Part shown: one piece after another, positions 33,554 to 41,854 of the stretch
Layout: each line of letters opens with the position of its first letter
How positions within the stretch are numbered: the first letter of the stretch is position 1
Assembly (NCBI GenBank): GCA_016219875.1
Contig: JACRJZ010000042.1
Span: 144,382-208,381 of the forward strand
Source: Verrucomicrobiota bacterium
GTDB lineage: Bacteria > Verrucomicrobiota > Verrucomicrobiia > Limisphaerales > JACRJZ01
Length of the DNA: 64,000 bases
Direction of reading: 5' to 3'
Translations under genes and position numbers: made by a program
The notes under the pieces: generated by a model
Databases searched by the model: none
The model's input: the letters and a program-made list of their open reading frames with translations, nothing else
What the model was told of the DNA's origin: nothing

Positions 33554-34887
33554 GGCTGGACGAGACAGACCACGCGGCGATAGGCCGAGAGGCTGGGCGT
33601 GCCGTTGTCCTGCACTTGGAGAATGACGTGAACGCTCGCGGGCTGCTCCACTCGCGGCGCGACGAAGCCCGTCGATTCGCCTTCGAGGGACTCGAGACGG
33701 ATTTCGCCGGGGAACGTGCCTGCTTCGCGATAGACGAACCAAGTGGTCCGAATGGCGTGGCCGTCAGGATCGGCTGAGCCGCGGGAAGTGAATCGGACAG
33801 TGTCGCCAGACTTCACCCGGCGGCGCAGCACATCGCGCGTTCCGTCCCCGTCGAGGACGGCGGTGGGGCGATGATTGGCCTTCGCGAATTCGCCGGCCAC
33901 GCACCAGTTCAGTCGGGCGCGGAAGTCGTTTTGCAGCGCCGCCGCCCAGCGGGCCAGCGTGTGGTCGCGATGCGTCGTGCCGTTCCAAGTGTCAGCCAGA
34001 GAAGCCCAGTAGTACGGCTGGCTGGGGAAATTGGTGTTCAAGCCGTAGCGCCCCGCCCAACTGCCCCAGGTCGGTTCGTGGGGATCGTTCAGGCCGGTCG
34101 GCACCAGGTAGAGGAACGTCATCGAGTCGCCTTCCTTGGCCCAGTGGGTCGTGTTCGTCGGATAGAGCGCGCCCAGCGGGCCGTGGCCGGTGAGCACGTC
34201 GCGGACAAGGTCGAAGCCGCCCGCCCGCGAGGTCAGCGCCGAAAAGCGGTGGTACCAGCGCTTGCCATCGACGACGGGCTGAAAGGTGTTCACCCAAAGT
34301 GCGAACGGCGGCGCGATGGTTGCGGTGTGTTCGGCGAACTTGTCGTAGGAAGAAAGCCGGAGCTTCGATTTGAACTGCGCGTAACCGTCCGGCCCTCGCT
34401 CGCGGAGCACGCGGTCCAGGGCGCGTTTGAGGTTGTTGGTCGCGGCGCCGTGGTCCGTGCCCCAGTCGGAGTACCAGAGCGGCCGCGGGTCGGGCCGGTC
34501 CACGGCGGAGATGATGAGTTTCTCGGCCTGATCGGTGTCGTTATGGCCGGCCACCGTCCGGCTCCAGAGAAAGTCCTTGGTGGGATAACGCGGATCGTGG
34601 CGCGCGAGGTTCGTCCAGCAGTCGCCATAGGCGTTGAGCTGTCGGCGCACAATGCCAAGGCCGGTGCGCTCCGGGTTGCGGTTCTCGCCACCGCGCGCCA
34701 CGGGCCGGTTGGCGATCATGCCTTCGACATCCCATTCGTTGGCGTAAAGCAGGAAGCGCACGAGCGACTGCTCATCATCGGGGTCGCCGCCGGCGTCGGT
34801 TTCGATCAGGAGACGCAGTCGATCGGCTGCAATGGCGGAGACGGCGAACGCCACAAGACAAAACAGCGCGAGGAACCATCGGATCAT
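33550..34887 (-). CDS. Exported DUF1593 (nucleoside hydrolase-like) protein
   Basis: The start at 34885-34887 (MIRWFLALFCLVAFAVSAIA) gives a signal peptide and 445 residues. The N-terminal domain starts RLLIETDAGGDPDDEQSLVR, the Asp-rich metal site of the nucleoside-hydrolase-like DUF1593 family, followed by FLLYANEWDVEGMIA and PLWYSDWGTDHGAA. The C-terminal Ig/cadherin-like domain contains GSADPDGHAIRTTWFVYREA. Members are often annotated as cellulose-binding proteins of polysaccharide utilisation loci. Four strong palindromes lie directly upstream (34922-35039). Confidence 0.82.
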   Translation of the reverse strand: MIRWFLALFCLVAFAVSAIAADRLRLLIETDAGGDPDDEQSLVRFLLYANEWDVEGMIANRPVARGGENRNPERTGLGIVRRQLNAYGDCWTNLARHDPRYPTKDFLWSRTVAGHNDTDQAEKLIISAVDRPDPRPLWYSDWGTDHGAATNNLKRALDRVLRERGPDGYAQFKSKLRLSSYDKFAEHTATIAPPFALWVNTFQPVVDGKRWYHRFSALTSRAGGFDLVRDVLTGHGPLGALYPTNTTHWAKEGDSMTFLYLVPTGLNDPHEPTWGSWAGRYGLNTNFPSQPYYWASLADTWNGTTHRDHTLARWAAALQNDFRARLNWCVAGEFAKANHRPTAVLDGDGTRDVLRRRVKSGDTVRFTSRGSADPDGHAIRTTWFVYREAGTFPGEIRLESLEGESTGFVAPRVEQPASVHVILQVQDNGTPSLSAYRRVVCLVQP

Positions 34888-34921
34888 GTGTTGAATCTGA
34901 ATCTTGAAGTTGAACGGGGAG

Positions 34922-35039
34922 CACACGCGGCCGGCCGCGTGTGGGTTTCGGCGGCCCGCCGAAACCTTCCACCTCACTGACCGTTGAACGAGACGAGTTG
35001 TCCGGCGGGCCGCCGGACAACACACGCCGGCGGCGTGTG
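34922..35039. repeat. Cluster of four near-perfect palindromes
   Basis: H1 34922-34943 is a perfect 22-bp palindrome (CACACGCGGCC and its complement). H2 34944-34966 has an 11-bp stem GGTTTCGGCGG. H3 34997-35021 has a 12-bp stem GTTGTCCGGCGG. H4 35021-35039 has a 9-bp stem CACACGCCG. H1 resembles H4, and H2 resembles H3. The cluster sits between the DUF4832 stop and the DUF1593 start. Confidence 0.85.
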
Positions 35040-35075
35040 GTCCCCAATTCTCGAGTTCGGCTTGAACGCAACTGG

Positions 35076-36596
35076 TCATGGAGATTTCGCCGCCGCGCCG
35101 GTTTGAACTTTGACGATTCCGAGGCGGTACCAGCCCTCCTCAGTGCGGCCTTCAATGGCCAGCTTGATGGCAGGTGCTTTGGAGCGGGGATCGAGCAGCC
35201 CCAGTTCAAGTTCGTAGTCGCCCGCAGGGAGATTGGGCGGAACCGTGACGGCGCTGTCGAACAAACTGTCTCCCGGCAGCCACACCGTGATATCGGCGTC
35301 GGTGGGCAGCACTTCTGCTCGCTGACTGCTCTTGAGCCGAAGGGCCAACGGGAACTTCCGATAGCACGGGGCCACGCCTTTGTTGTCCCACCACGACGTG
35401 AACGCCAGTTGGCCACCGGCTTTGACCGCTCTCGGATACGTGAATTTCCGCAGCACGTAGCGGTAGCCCATTTTCTTCAGCCAGCGATTCACCTGCGGCC
35501 ACCATTCCTGCGGCACAGCCGACGACTTTCCGTTGAAGGACGAGATGTGCCACTTGAGCGATTCGTCGATGATGTGGTCGATGTCCCACCCCTGGTTCTT
35601 CCAGTGTTGCATCACCCAGCAAACTTCCATCGTGACCGGAGCGCGGCGCCAAGCTTCTTGCAGGCCCGTCTGGATCAGCGTCTGCGGGTAGTAATCGTTC
35701 ATGTGCGACCAAGTCTTGCTGAAGCCGCCCATGTCGCCCAGACAATCGACGCGCCAGCCCACGGGCCGTTTGGCCAGCGCGTAGTGCGCGGCTTTGGGGT
35801 CTTGAAGCTGCAACACCAAGGGCGTCTGGCGGAACGTGTCGAGGTAGCAGTCCAGCAACGCCTGCCGCGTCGCCTCGGTGAGCCGTTCCGCGCCGGCGCC
35901 CTCGCCCCAAGCGCCCACGATGGACACATCGACCAGTTCGAGGTCGGCGTGGCCGTCATAGCGGGCGCCGAGCGCGCGGATCAAGGCCCCGAAATGCCGG
36001 AGGTAAAGCGGATTCTCCGGATGCACGCGCCACTTTTCGACGGGGAGCTTCTTCTCCAAGTCCTGCCCGGCCACCAGCGCACGATACCAGTCGGGCGCGT
36101 CATTGTCCTTGCCGGTGCCGTAGGGGGCGATGCGCAGCATGAGCGTTTGCCCGCGCGAGCGTGCGGTGGCCAATGCGTTATCGAGCATGTCCCAGCGATA
36201 CTGGCCCGCCTCCGGCTCGACGAATTTCCAATACACGCGGAAGTAGGCAATGCTGGTCCGCGGATGGTTTTCGTTTGTCAGGCTGCCGGTGAACTTCTGG
36301 TATTCGATGGGAAACCCCTCCGTCCACTTCAGCCCTTCGTTCAAGCGGTCGCCGTTGAACCGCTGGAAGGTTGTGAAGCCGATCCCTGGATTGATGAGCA
36401 CGTCGTCGATCTCCTTCGGACGGACGGTGACAACGTCTGCGGCCAAGGCCGACGCCAGGCTCGCGGCCCACAGCACGCCGGCCAGCAGCAGTGCGGCAGT
36501 CAAAATTCGCGGGGCGTCGAAGTCGTTGAACCGCCGACCCAAGATGCTCTCGCTCACGCGGGGTGTGATGCTGTTCATGTGCGTTGAATTGCTCAT
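35076..36596 (-). CDS. Exported DUF4832 protein
   Basis: The start at 36594-36596 (MSNSTHMNSITPRVSES) or six codons later gives ~506 residues, with an internal hydrophobic signal (TAALLLAGVLWAASLASALA). The N-domain reads LINPGIGFTTFQRF, IAYFRVYWKFVEPEAGQYRW and LMLRIAPYGTG, a TIM-barrel typical of glycoside-hydrolase-like families. The conserved GYRYVLRKFTYP then leads into the DUF4832 beta-domain (FTSWWDNKGVAPCYRKFPLA; DITVWLPGDSLFD). It is probably a polysaccharide-acting exported protein, first in a four-gene minus-strand run. Confidence 0.8.
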   Translation of the reverse strand: MSNSTHMNSITPRVSESILGRRFNDFDAPRILTAALLLAGVLWAASLASALAADVVTVRPKEIDDVLINPGIGFTTFQRFNGDRLNEGLKWTEGFPIEYQKFTGSLTNENHPRTSIAYFRVYWKFVEPEAGQYRWDMLDNALATARSRGQTLMLRIAPYGTGKDNDAPDWYRALVAGQDLEKKLPVEKWRVHPENPLYLRHFGALIRALGARYDGHADLELVDVSIVGAWGEGAGAERLTEATRQALLDCYLDTFRQTPLVLQLQDPKAAHYALAKRPVGWRVDCLGDMGGFSKTWSHMNDYYPQTLIQTGLQEAWRRAPVTMEVCWVMQHWKNQGWDIDHIIDESLKWHISSFNGKSSAVPQEWWPQVNRWLKKMGYRYVLRKFTYPRAVKAGGQLAFTSWWDNKGVAPCYRKFPLALRLKSSQRAEVLPTDADITVWLPGDSLFDSAVTVPPNLPAGDYELELGLLDPRSKAPAIKLAIEGRTEEGWYRLGIVKVQTGAAAKSP

Positions 36597-36961
36597 GGTT
36601 GGATTGGTTCCGGGGCGGCTGCATTCACACAAGTCAGTGCCGAGCCTCCCTCCCGCGGACAACATCTGTGCCGACGGGAATCCGGCCAGTGTCCCGGACC
36701 TGAAAAAGAAAATGCGCGGTGATGGCCTAATGGAGATCGGCGCTCCCGCCAGGCGGGATTGGAGGCTCCGAAGAGCAAGTCCTGACGCCCCGGCACGAGG
36801 ATCTCTACGCCGGTACTTGGACCGAGGCTCATCACCGCGCAGCGGTCTTATCGCCCAACTGGGCGGGCGGCGCAACCGGAAGTTGTTCACAGAGCGCCTC
36901 GAACCTCGACAAATTGCCTTCCAACCGGGAACTGCCCGGAGTAAACCTCGCCCCGCAAGCG
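36597..36961. other. 365-bp divergent intergenic region
   Basis: No supported gene. It separates the DUF4832 gene from the oppositely oriented restriction-modification cassette, so both promoters should lie here. I could not pick convincing -35/-10 elements. A TTG at 36914 opens a 16-codon extension of the methyltransferase frame. Confidence 0.4.
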
Positions 36962-38491
36962 ATGCGTCGGTCTGCACTCAAGTCAAAGAACCGGAAGCAG
37001 GGGTCAGCTCTGGTGGCGCCACCGGCTCCGCAGCGGGAGGTGGCGGCGAACGCCGTTTCGTATCCGATCCCTGCCGAACTTCACTGCCGCCTGAAGGAGG
37101 AAGCCCCAGGACGAGATGCGACACTCCAACGCTACAAGGTGGTTTCGCTGTTCTCCGGGGCAATGGGCCTGGATATCGGCTTGGAGAAAACCGGACGATT
37201 TGAGGTCATCGCCTGTGTTGAGAAAGAGAAGTCGTTTGCCGACACCATTGAGGCGAACAAGACGGCAGGTAGAATTCTCGGTCAACCGGTGGTGTTCCAC
37301 CGCGACATTGCGCAACTTGAACCCGCCGAACTGATGGCTGCTGTGGGCCTCAAGCCGGGTGAATTGGACTTGCTGGTTGGAGGTCCCCCCTGCCAATCCT
37401 TCAGCACGGCGGGCAAACGCGGAACAGTTCAGGACCATCGGGGCACCTTGCTTTGGCAGTTCCTTCGTTTTGTTGAAGCGTTGAAGCCGAAGTGTTTTCT
37501 CATGGAGAACGTTCGGGGCCTGTTGTCCGCGGCGCTTCGTCACCGTCCAATTGCGGAGCGACCCGAAAAAGGAGGGCCACCGCTGGAACCGGACGAAGAA
37601 CCTGGCTCCGTCGTTCGCAGTTTTGCCGAAGACCTGCAGCGGATTGAAGGAGGGAAGTACCACATGGATTGCTTCGAGGTGAACGCTGTGAACTATGGCG
37701 CGCCTCAACTGCGCGAACGCGCGTTGTTCATCGGCAATCGCTTCAATGGAGTCGTGGAGTTTGCGACACCGACTCACGCTGCAGCCAATGGCGTCACCGC
37801 AATCGACACGTTGCCGCTATTTGATGACAGCGGGACTGACGCGCTGCCGTGGCGGACGCTGGGGGAATCGTTGGAAGGACTTGTTGATCCCAATCCCGTG
37901 ATCCTGGATTTCAGTCCACGCAAGAAACGATACTTGGCGTTGGTTCCCCCCGGTTCGAACTGGCGAAGCCTGCCCGTAGAAATCCAAAAGGAATCAATGG
38001 GTAAAGCTTGGTTTGCTAAAGGTGGGCGTTCTGGTTGGTGGCGGCGGCTCACTTTTGATCTGCCGTGTCCCACGCTGGTCACGATGCCGAATCACGCAGG
38101 CACTTCGCTCTGCCACCCAACGGAAACGCGTGCCCTTACTTTGCGCGAGTATGCTCGGATTCAGGAATTCCCCGACGATTGGGAAATTTGCGGTACGCCT
38201 GCCGAGCAATATGCTCAGATCGGCAACGCGGTGCCTGTGCGTCTTGGTGAGATAGCCGGCAAAGTGGTTGCTCCGGAGTTGGACGCGCTTGCCAAGCGTG
38301 GTTTTGAGCCTTACTCCGCCACCCCGTCCGCCTACCGCATTGTTTATGTGCAATCGCACGTTCGCACTCGGCAATGGTTCAAGGACGGCAAGACTTGTGT
38401 TTGGCAGGACGGAGCGGGAGAAGACAACGACAAGCCGAGCTACGGTGCGCCGAAAACGAAACGAAGAAGCAAAGTGCTGATTGGAGCCTGA
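36962..38491 (+). CDS. DNA (cytosine-5-)-methyltransferase of a type II R-M system
   Basis: The ATG at 36962 gives 509 residues. All C5-methylase motifs are present. Motif I is VSLFSGAMGLDIGLE (~61-75), motif IV is GGPPCQSFSTAG with catalytic Cys144, motif VI is FLMENVRGLL and motif VIII is QLRERALFIGNR. Motifs IX/X are TLREYARIQEFPDDWEI and QIGNAVPVRLGEIAGK. A target-recognition region of ~110 residues lies between VIII and IX. The gene modifies the same site that the downstream endonuclease presumably cuts. Its base composition looks less GC-rich than the flanks, consistent with transfer. Confidence 0.93.
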   Translation: MRRSALKSKNRKQGSALVAPPAPQREVAANAVSYPIPAELHCRLKEEAPGRDATLQRYKVVSLFSGAMGLDIGLEKTGRFEVIACVEKEKSFADTIEANKTAGRILGQPVVFHRDIAQLEPAELMAAVGLKPGELDLLVGGPPCQSFSTAGKRGTVQDHRGTLLWQFLRFVEALKPKCFLMENVRGLLSAALRHRPIAERPEKGGPPLEPDEEPGSVVRSFAEDLQRIEGGKYHMDCFEVNAVNYGAPQLRERALFIGNRFNGVVEFATPTHAAANGVTAIDTLPLFDDSGTDALPWRTLGESLEGLVDPNPVILDFSPRKKRYLALVPPGSNWRSLPVEIQKESMGKAWFAKGGRSGWWRRLTFDLPCPTLVTMPNHAGTSLCHPTETRALTLREYARIQEFPDDWEICGTPAEQYAQIGNAVPVRLGEIAGKVVAPELDALAKRGFEPYSATPSAYRIVYVQSHVRTRQWFKDGKTCVWQDGAGEDNDKPSYGAPKTKRRSKVLIGA

Positions 38492-38495
38492 TGCT

Positions 38496-39593
38496 ATGCC
38501 ACGCCCCCAAACGGACAACCCACTTTTCGACATACTGAAGGCACAGAGAGGCCGTTACGACCCGGATGAGGTCGTGCGACTGTTTTCCTGTGTCGGGAGG
38601 GAGCGCGTCAACGCTCTCGCGGGCGTGCTTGCCCAATACATCGGCACTAACCTTCCTGAAGCCATCGCGAAACGGGACGGACTCTCAGATTACCGGACCA
38701 ATCCGTACGTCTTGCTGACCTGCGCCAGTGTGATGAAACTCACCGACCCCGCGCGGTTCGCAGACTTTCTTTTCAACAACAAGCTCTACATGGGGCTGGA
38801 GACGTCCTTCGGCAAATCCATCGAAGCGGCCATCCTGGGATCCTACCCGCTGGACACCGAGCCGTCGGCCAAGTGGATTGACCCGCCAGAAAAAGTGGCG
38901 GAGGCACGATCTCTGGTCGGGCTTTCCCGCGAACAGAAAGCCAAACGCCGTCGTCAGTCGGTCTGGCGCGAGATCGACAAGTCCTGCGTCCTTGGGAAGC
39001 GGCGCTACCTCATCTCCGTCAAGAGTGGGCCGAACTGCATCAACGACACGCAAGTCCAGGCCATGACGGATGCCATCAGCACCAACCACTCCAAATGGCT
39101 TGAGCAGACCAAGCGGACCTACCCGCAAGCTAGCAGTCTCGACATCATCATCGGCCTTACCTACGGCACTGACCGAACTACGAACAACAAGGAGAATCAG
39201 ATTCTGGCGAAGCTCCTGGGGGCTGGCTTTTCGGAGGAAGACCGGCGCAATCTTCCGGGAGTGCTCATTGCGAGGAAAGGTCGGGCCACGCGGGTTCACC
39301 GACAGATCGGCAGGGAGTTCTGGGCTACTATCGGAAGCCCGTCACAGCCGGGCAAGGCGCAGTTCGTCTTCCTTGAAGTATTACTCGCCTTGGCAAAAGC
39401 ACTGAACCTCGCTGCAAAGCAAGCCGACCTTGAAACGCGGATCAACCTCAAGATTCAGTCGCTCTGCAACGCTCTGTCGGGTCTGATGTTCCCGCGCAAG
39501 GGACTCCCATCATGGGTTTCAGACTCCTTCTCTGACACCGAATTGTTCTGGTTCGCAACCGCGTTGAGCGCCTTCTACGACGAGGGGATTTGA
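38496..39593 (+). CDS. Type II restriction endonuclease (PmeII/TdeIII-like)
   Basis: The ATG at 38496 gives 365 residues, 4 bp after the methylase stop. The segment NPYVLLTCASVMKLTDPARF then NKLYMGLETSFGKSIEAAIL, followed by RRYLISVKSGPNCIND, resembles the PmeII- and TdeIII-type endonucleases. SVKSGP would be the PD-(D/E)xK lysine strand. I am sure of the endonuclease role mainly from its place between a C5-methylase and Vsr. The subfamily is uncertain and the recognition sequence cannot be read from the protein. Confidence 0.75.
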   Translation: MPRPQTDNPLFDILKAQRGRYDPDEVVRLFSCVGRERVNALAGVLAQYIGTNLPEAIAKRDGLSDYRTNPYVLLTCASVMKLTDPARFADFLFNNKLYMGLETSFGKSIEAAILGSYPLDTEPSAKWIDPPEKVAEARSLVGLSREQKAKRRRQSVWREIDKSCVLGKRRYLISVKSGPNCINDTQVQAMTDAISTNHSKWLEQTKRTYPQASSLDIIIGLTYGTDRTTNNKENQILAKLLGAGFSEEDRRNLPGVLIARKGRATRVHRQIGREFWATIGSPSQPGKAQFVFLEVLLALAKALNLAAKQADLETRINLKIQSLCNALSGLMFPRKGLPSWVSDSFSDTELFWFATALSAFYDEGI

Positions 39594-39596
39594 CTC

Positions 39597-40067
39597 GTGG
39601 AGCGTGCTCTTCGCCGGAAGTTGCCACATGGGCGGTTCGTTGGGGTCACCAAGGGACGATCGCAACAGATGCGTGCGGTTCGAGGGCGCGGCAACAAGAC
39701 CACCGAAACCCGGTTCCGTTCGGCGTTGGTCCGCGCCGGGATTCGTGGATGGAGCATCGCTCCGCAGAACATTCCCGGTCGGCCCGACTTCTACTTTGCC
39801 AAAGCCAGGCTTGCCGTTTTCGTTGACGGCTGTTTCTGGCATGGTTGTCCCCAGTGTGGCCACGTTCCGAGAACAAACTCGAAGTTTTGGCGGGCCAAGA
39901 TCGAACGAAACCGCCAGCGGGACCGAGCCACCACAGCGGCGCTTCGTGCTGAGGGGTTGCGGGTCGTTCGACTGTGGGAGCACAAATTACGTGAAAACCT
40001 GGCTGGTTGCGTCGGGAGGGTTCACTCCCTTCTGAACAAGGCACACGGCCGCGCAGACTCTCCATGA
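39597..40067 (+). CDS. vsr: Very short patch repair endonuclease (Vsr)
   Basis: The GTG at 39597 starts 3 bp after the endonuclease stop; 156 residues. The diagnostic Vsr motifs are present: TETRFRSALVRAGIRGW, NIPGRPDFYFAKARLAVFVD, DGCFWHGCPQCGHVP, KFWRAKIERNRQRDRATTAA and RVVRLWEH. Vsr nicks T:G mismatches created when 5-methylcytosine deaminates, and so protects against the mutagenic cost of the C5-methylase upstream. The N-terminal ~20 residues are an extra basic extension. Confidence 0.93.
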   Translation: MERALRRKLPHGRFVGVTKGRSQQMRAVRGRGNKTTETRFRSALVRAGIRGWSIAPQNIPGRPDFYFAKARLAVFVDGCFWHGCPQCGHVPRTNSKFWRAKIERNRQRDRATTAALRAEGLRVVRLWEHKLRENLAGCVGRVHSLLNKAHGRADSP

Positions 40068-40381
40068 AAAGAAATGCACCGAAACTGAAATGGGATCCGC
40101 TTGGGTACGGTCCGGACATCGTTTACTGCGACAATCCGTACTGTGAAAGCCCGGCTTTTGAAACGATCACCGTTTCGGAAGAGAGGGCTGGTGACTCCAC
40201 TCGCAACTTCTGCGCTCCATGCGCCGGAGCCTACAACGTCGGAGTGCAGCATGGGACCCTGACGACGCTGGCGGAACTCCGTCTTGCCAAACGGAGACGA
40301 TTGAGGGGAAGAGCAGGAGGCGGGAAGTCTTCCCAGGCTGCCGCGGAAAAGAACATTGGGAAACGGCACGCACCGCGTTGA
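40064..40381 (+). CDS. 105-residue Cys-rich (zinc-ribbon-like) protein of the R-M cassette
   Basis: The ATG at 40064 overlaps the vsr stop (ATGA), showing translational coupling. The peptide reads IVYCDNPYCESPAFETITVS, then NFCAPCAGAYNVGVQHG. Its two Cys pairs (CxxxxC and CxxC) are ~28 residues apart, as in a zinc ribbon, followed by a basic tail (RLAKRRRLRGRAGGGK). No known R-M component has this form as far as I recognise. It could be a DNA-binding regulator (C-protein analogue) or an accessory of Vsr or the endonuclease. The last ~20 residues may be non-native. Confidence 0.6.
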   Translation: MKRNAPKLKWDPLGYGPDIVYCDNPYCESPAFETITVSEERAGDSTRNFCAPCAGAYNVGVQHGTLTTLAELRLAKRRRLRGRAGGGKSSQAAAEKNIGKRHAPR

Positions 40382-40754
40382 GCCGGATCAACGAGAGGGT
40401 CGCTCGGAACGAAATTCGGAGCTTCCTTGAGCTTCTCGCAAAACTGTAGCAGCCGACGTGAGGAGAGTCGGAGCCACCGCTGACGGTGGCTGCATCGGGC
40501 CAAGGAACGGAGCGCGGCTGTGGTCGAAGACCTAGCCGCAGCACGCTCCAGAGGACGAAGCTCGAACTTGCTCCCACGCCCTGCGTCTGGGTTGGTGCTG
40601 CGGCTGGTCCTGCGGATACAGCCGCGCTCCGTTCCTTGGCAGGCTCTGCTTTCATTGAAGTTTGAGCCTCCTCACGTCGGCTGCTACGGGGTTTATGCAA
40701 TTGCCTCCCTTATTGGAGATTGCCGAACCACGCGCTCCCAGGCAGCCTCCGCAC
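40382..40754. other. 373-bp intergenic region dominated by the long palindrome
   Basis: Nothing is coding here. The composite repeat at 40439-40694 fills most of it, followed by the upstream region of the lipoprotein gene. Confidence 0.6.
40439..40694. repeat. Composite palindrome family, long form
   Basis: Outer arms are 40439-40465 and 40668-40694 (core TAGCAGCCGACGTGAGGAG and complement). Inner arms are ~40500-40522 and 40617-40640 (CCAAGGAACGGAGCGCGGCTGT and complement). The centre contains further CAGCCGCAGCACGC/GCTGCGGCTGG complementarity. It is closely similar in sequence and order to 58503-58785. Confidence 0.88.
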
Positions 40755-41657
40755 ATGTTCAAGCCGCTTCGCAAAAGACTGGAAGCAGCCGCGGCCTTCC
40801 TGGTGTCGGCCCTCGTGCTTTGCCTGGCAGGCTGCGCGACCAGGGCACCGCAGATGAATACGAGCTTCGCGAGCTACACGCTGGACTGCGACACGCCGAC
40901 CAACCCAGCGTTGCAGGCCAAGTTGGAGCAAATCGACACCGAGTTGCGCCGCCAGTTCGGCATGAGCGAGGCCCAAACCGCCGTCGGCGTGCTGGACTTG
41001 CGCACGCGGCGGCTGGCGATGGTGCGCCCCGACCGGATCGAATACGCGGCGAGCGTGCCGAAGATCGCCATCCTGTTGGCCTATTTCCAACTCCATCCCG
41101 AAGCGGCCACGAACCTCAGTCCGCAGACGCGCCACGAGTTGGGGCTGATGATCAAAGCCTCCAGCAACGAGATGGCGGCGAAGTATTCGCAAGAGTTGGG
41201 GCTGACGGCCATCCGGCAGGTGCTCGACTCGTATCACTTCTACGACGCGAACCGCGGCGGCGGCTTGTGGGTCGGCAAGCACTATGGGAAGGGCGGTGAG
41301 CGCGTCGTCGATCCGGTCGGGGACCATTCGCACGCGGCGACCGTCCGGCAATTGCTGCGGTTCTACCTCCTGCTGGAGCAAGGCCGGCTGGTGTCGGCGT
41401 CGGCCTCGCGAACCATGCGGGAGATTTTTGCGTCGCCGGACGTTCCGCATCTGGACGACCGGTTCGTGAAAGGTCTGACGGGCCGCGGCGTCGGGATCAT
41501 TCGCAAGTCCGGGTGGTGGGAAGACTGGTTCCACGATACGGCGGTCGTCACAGGTCCAGGCCGGCACTACATCCTCGTGGCGCTCACCCACCACTCCAAA
41601 GGCGACGGCTACTTGATGGCGTTAGCCGCGGCAGTGGATGACTTGCTGATCCGGTGA
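40755..41657 (+). CDS. Lipoprotein serine hydrolase, class A beta-lactamase-like
   Basis: The start at 40755 gives 300 residues. The signal with lipobox LAGC places Cys27 as the lipidated residue. The active-site triad motifs are SVPK (SxxK) in EYAASVPKIAIL, SSN in MIKASSNEMAAK and KSG in IIRKSGWWED. These are the class A/penicillin-interacting pattern. The fold could hydrolyse beta-lactams or act as a D,D-peptidase; a typical omega-loop Glu motif is not obvious, so antibiotic resistance should not be assumed. Confidence 0.8.
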   Translation: MFKPLRKRLEAAAAFLVSALVLCLAGCATRAPQMNTSFASYTLDCDTPTNPALQAKLEQIDTELRRQFGMSEAQTAVGVLDLRTRRLAMVRPDRIEYAASVPKIAILLAYFQLHPEAATNLSPQTRHELGLMIKASSNEMAAKYSQELGLTAIRQVLDSYHFYDANRGGGLWVGKHYGKGGERVVDPVGDHSHAATVRQLLRFYLLLEQGRLVSASASRTMREIFASPDVPHLDDRFVKGLTGRGVGIIRKSGWWEDWFHDTAVVTGPGRHYILVALTHHSKGDGYLMALAAAVDDLLIR

Positions 41658-41679
41658 AGCGAAAGTCCGAGAGGCGACT

Positions 41680-41777
41680 TCAAAAACTCCGTTGCAGTTG
41701 AGGCTCACTCTGATTGCGGATTGTAGATTGCAGATTGCAGATTGAAATCGGAGCCTCCTCACATCGGCTGCTACCGT
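41680..41777. repeat. Composite palindrome family, degenerate copy with AGATTGC repeats
   Basis: The right arm GGAGCCTCCTCACATCGGCTG (41750-41777) and a shortened left arm (41680-41710) enclose tandem AGATTGC units (41724-41743). Confidence 0.7.
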
Positions 41778-41854
41778 TCATCGGGCGTGACACGAAAGTT
41801 CCATTCGGTATTATCCGCGCCACAACACGCCGTCAAGACAGCCAGACCGAAGCC

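Noticed and set aside
40500..40660. Short ORFs on both strands inside the long palindromes (also at 58550-58740)
   Set aside because: Similar peptides appear on both strands because of the inverted repeats. There is no start/RBS context and the frames are not conserved in the short copy.
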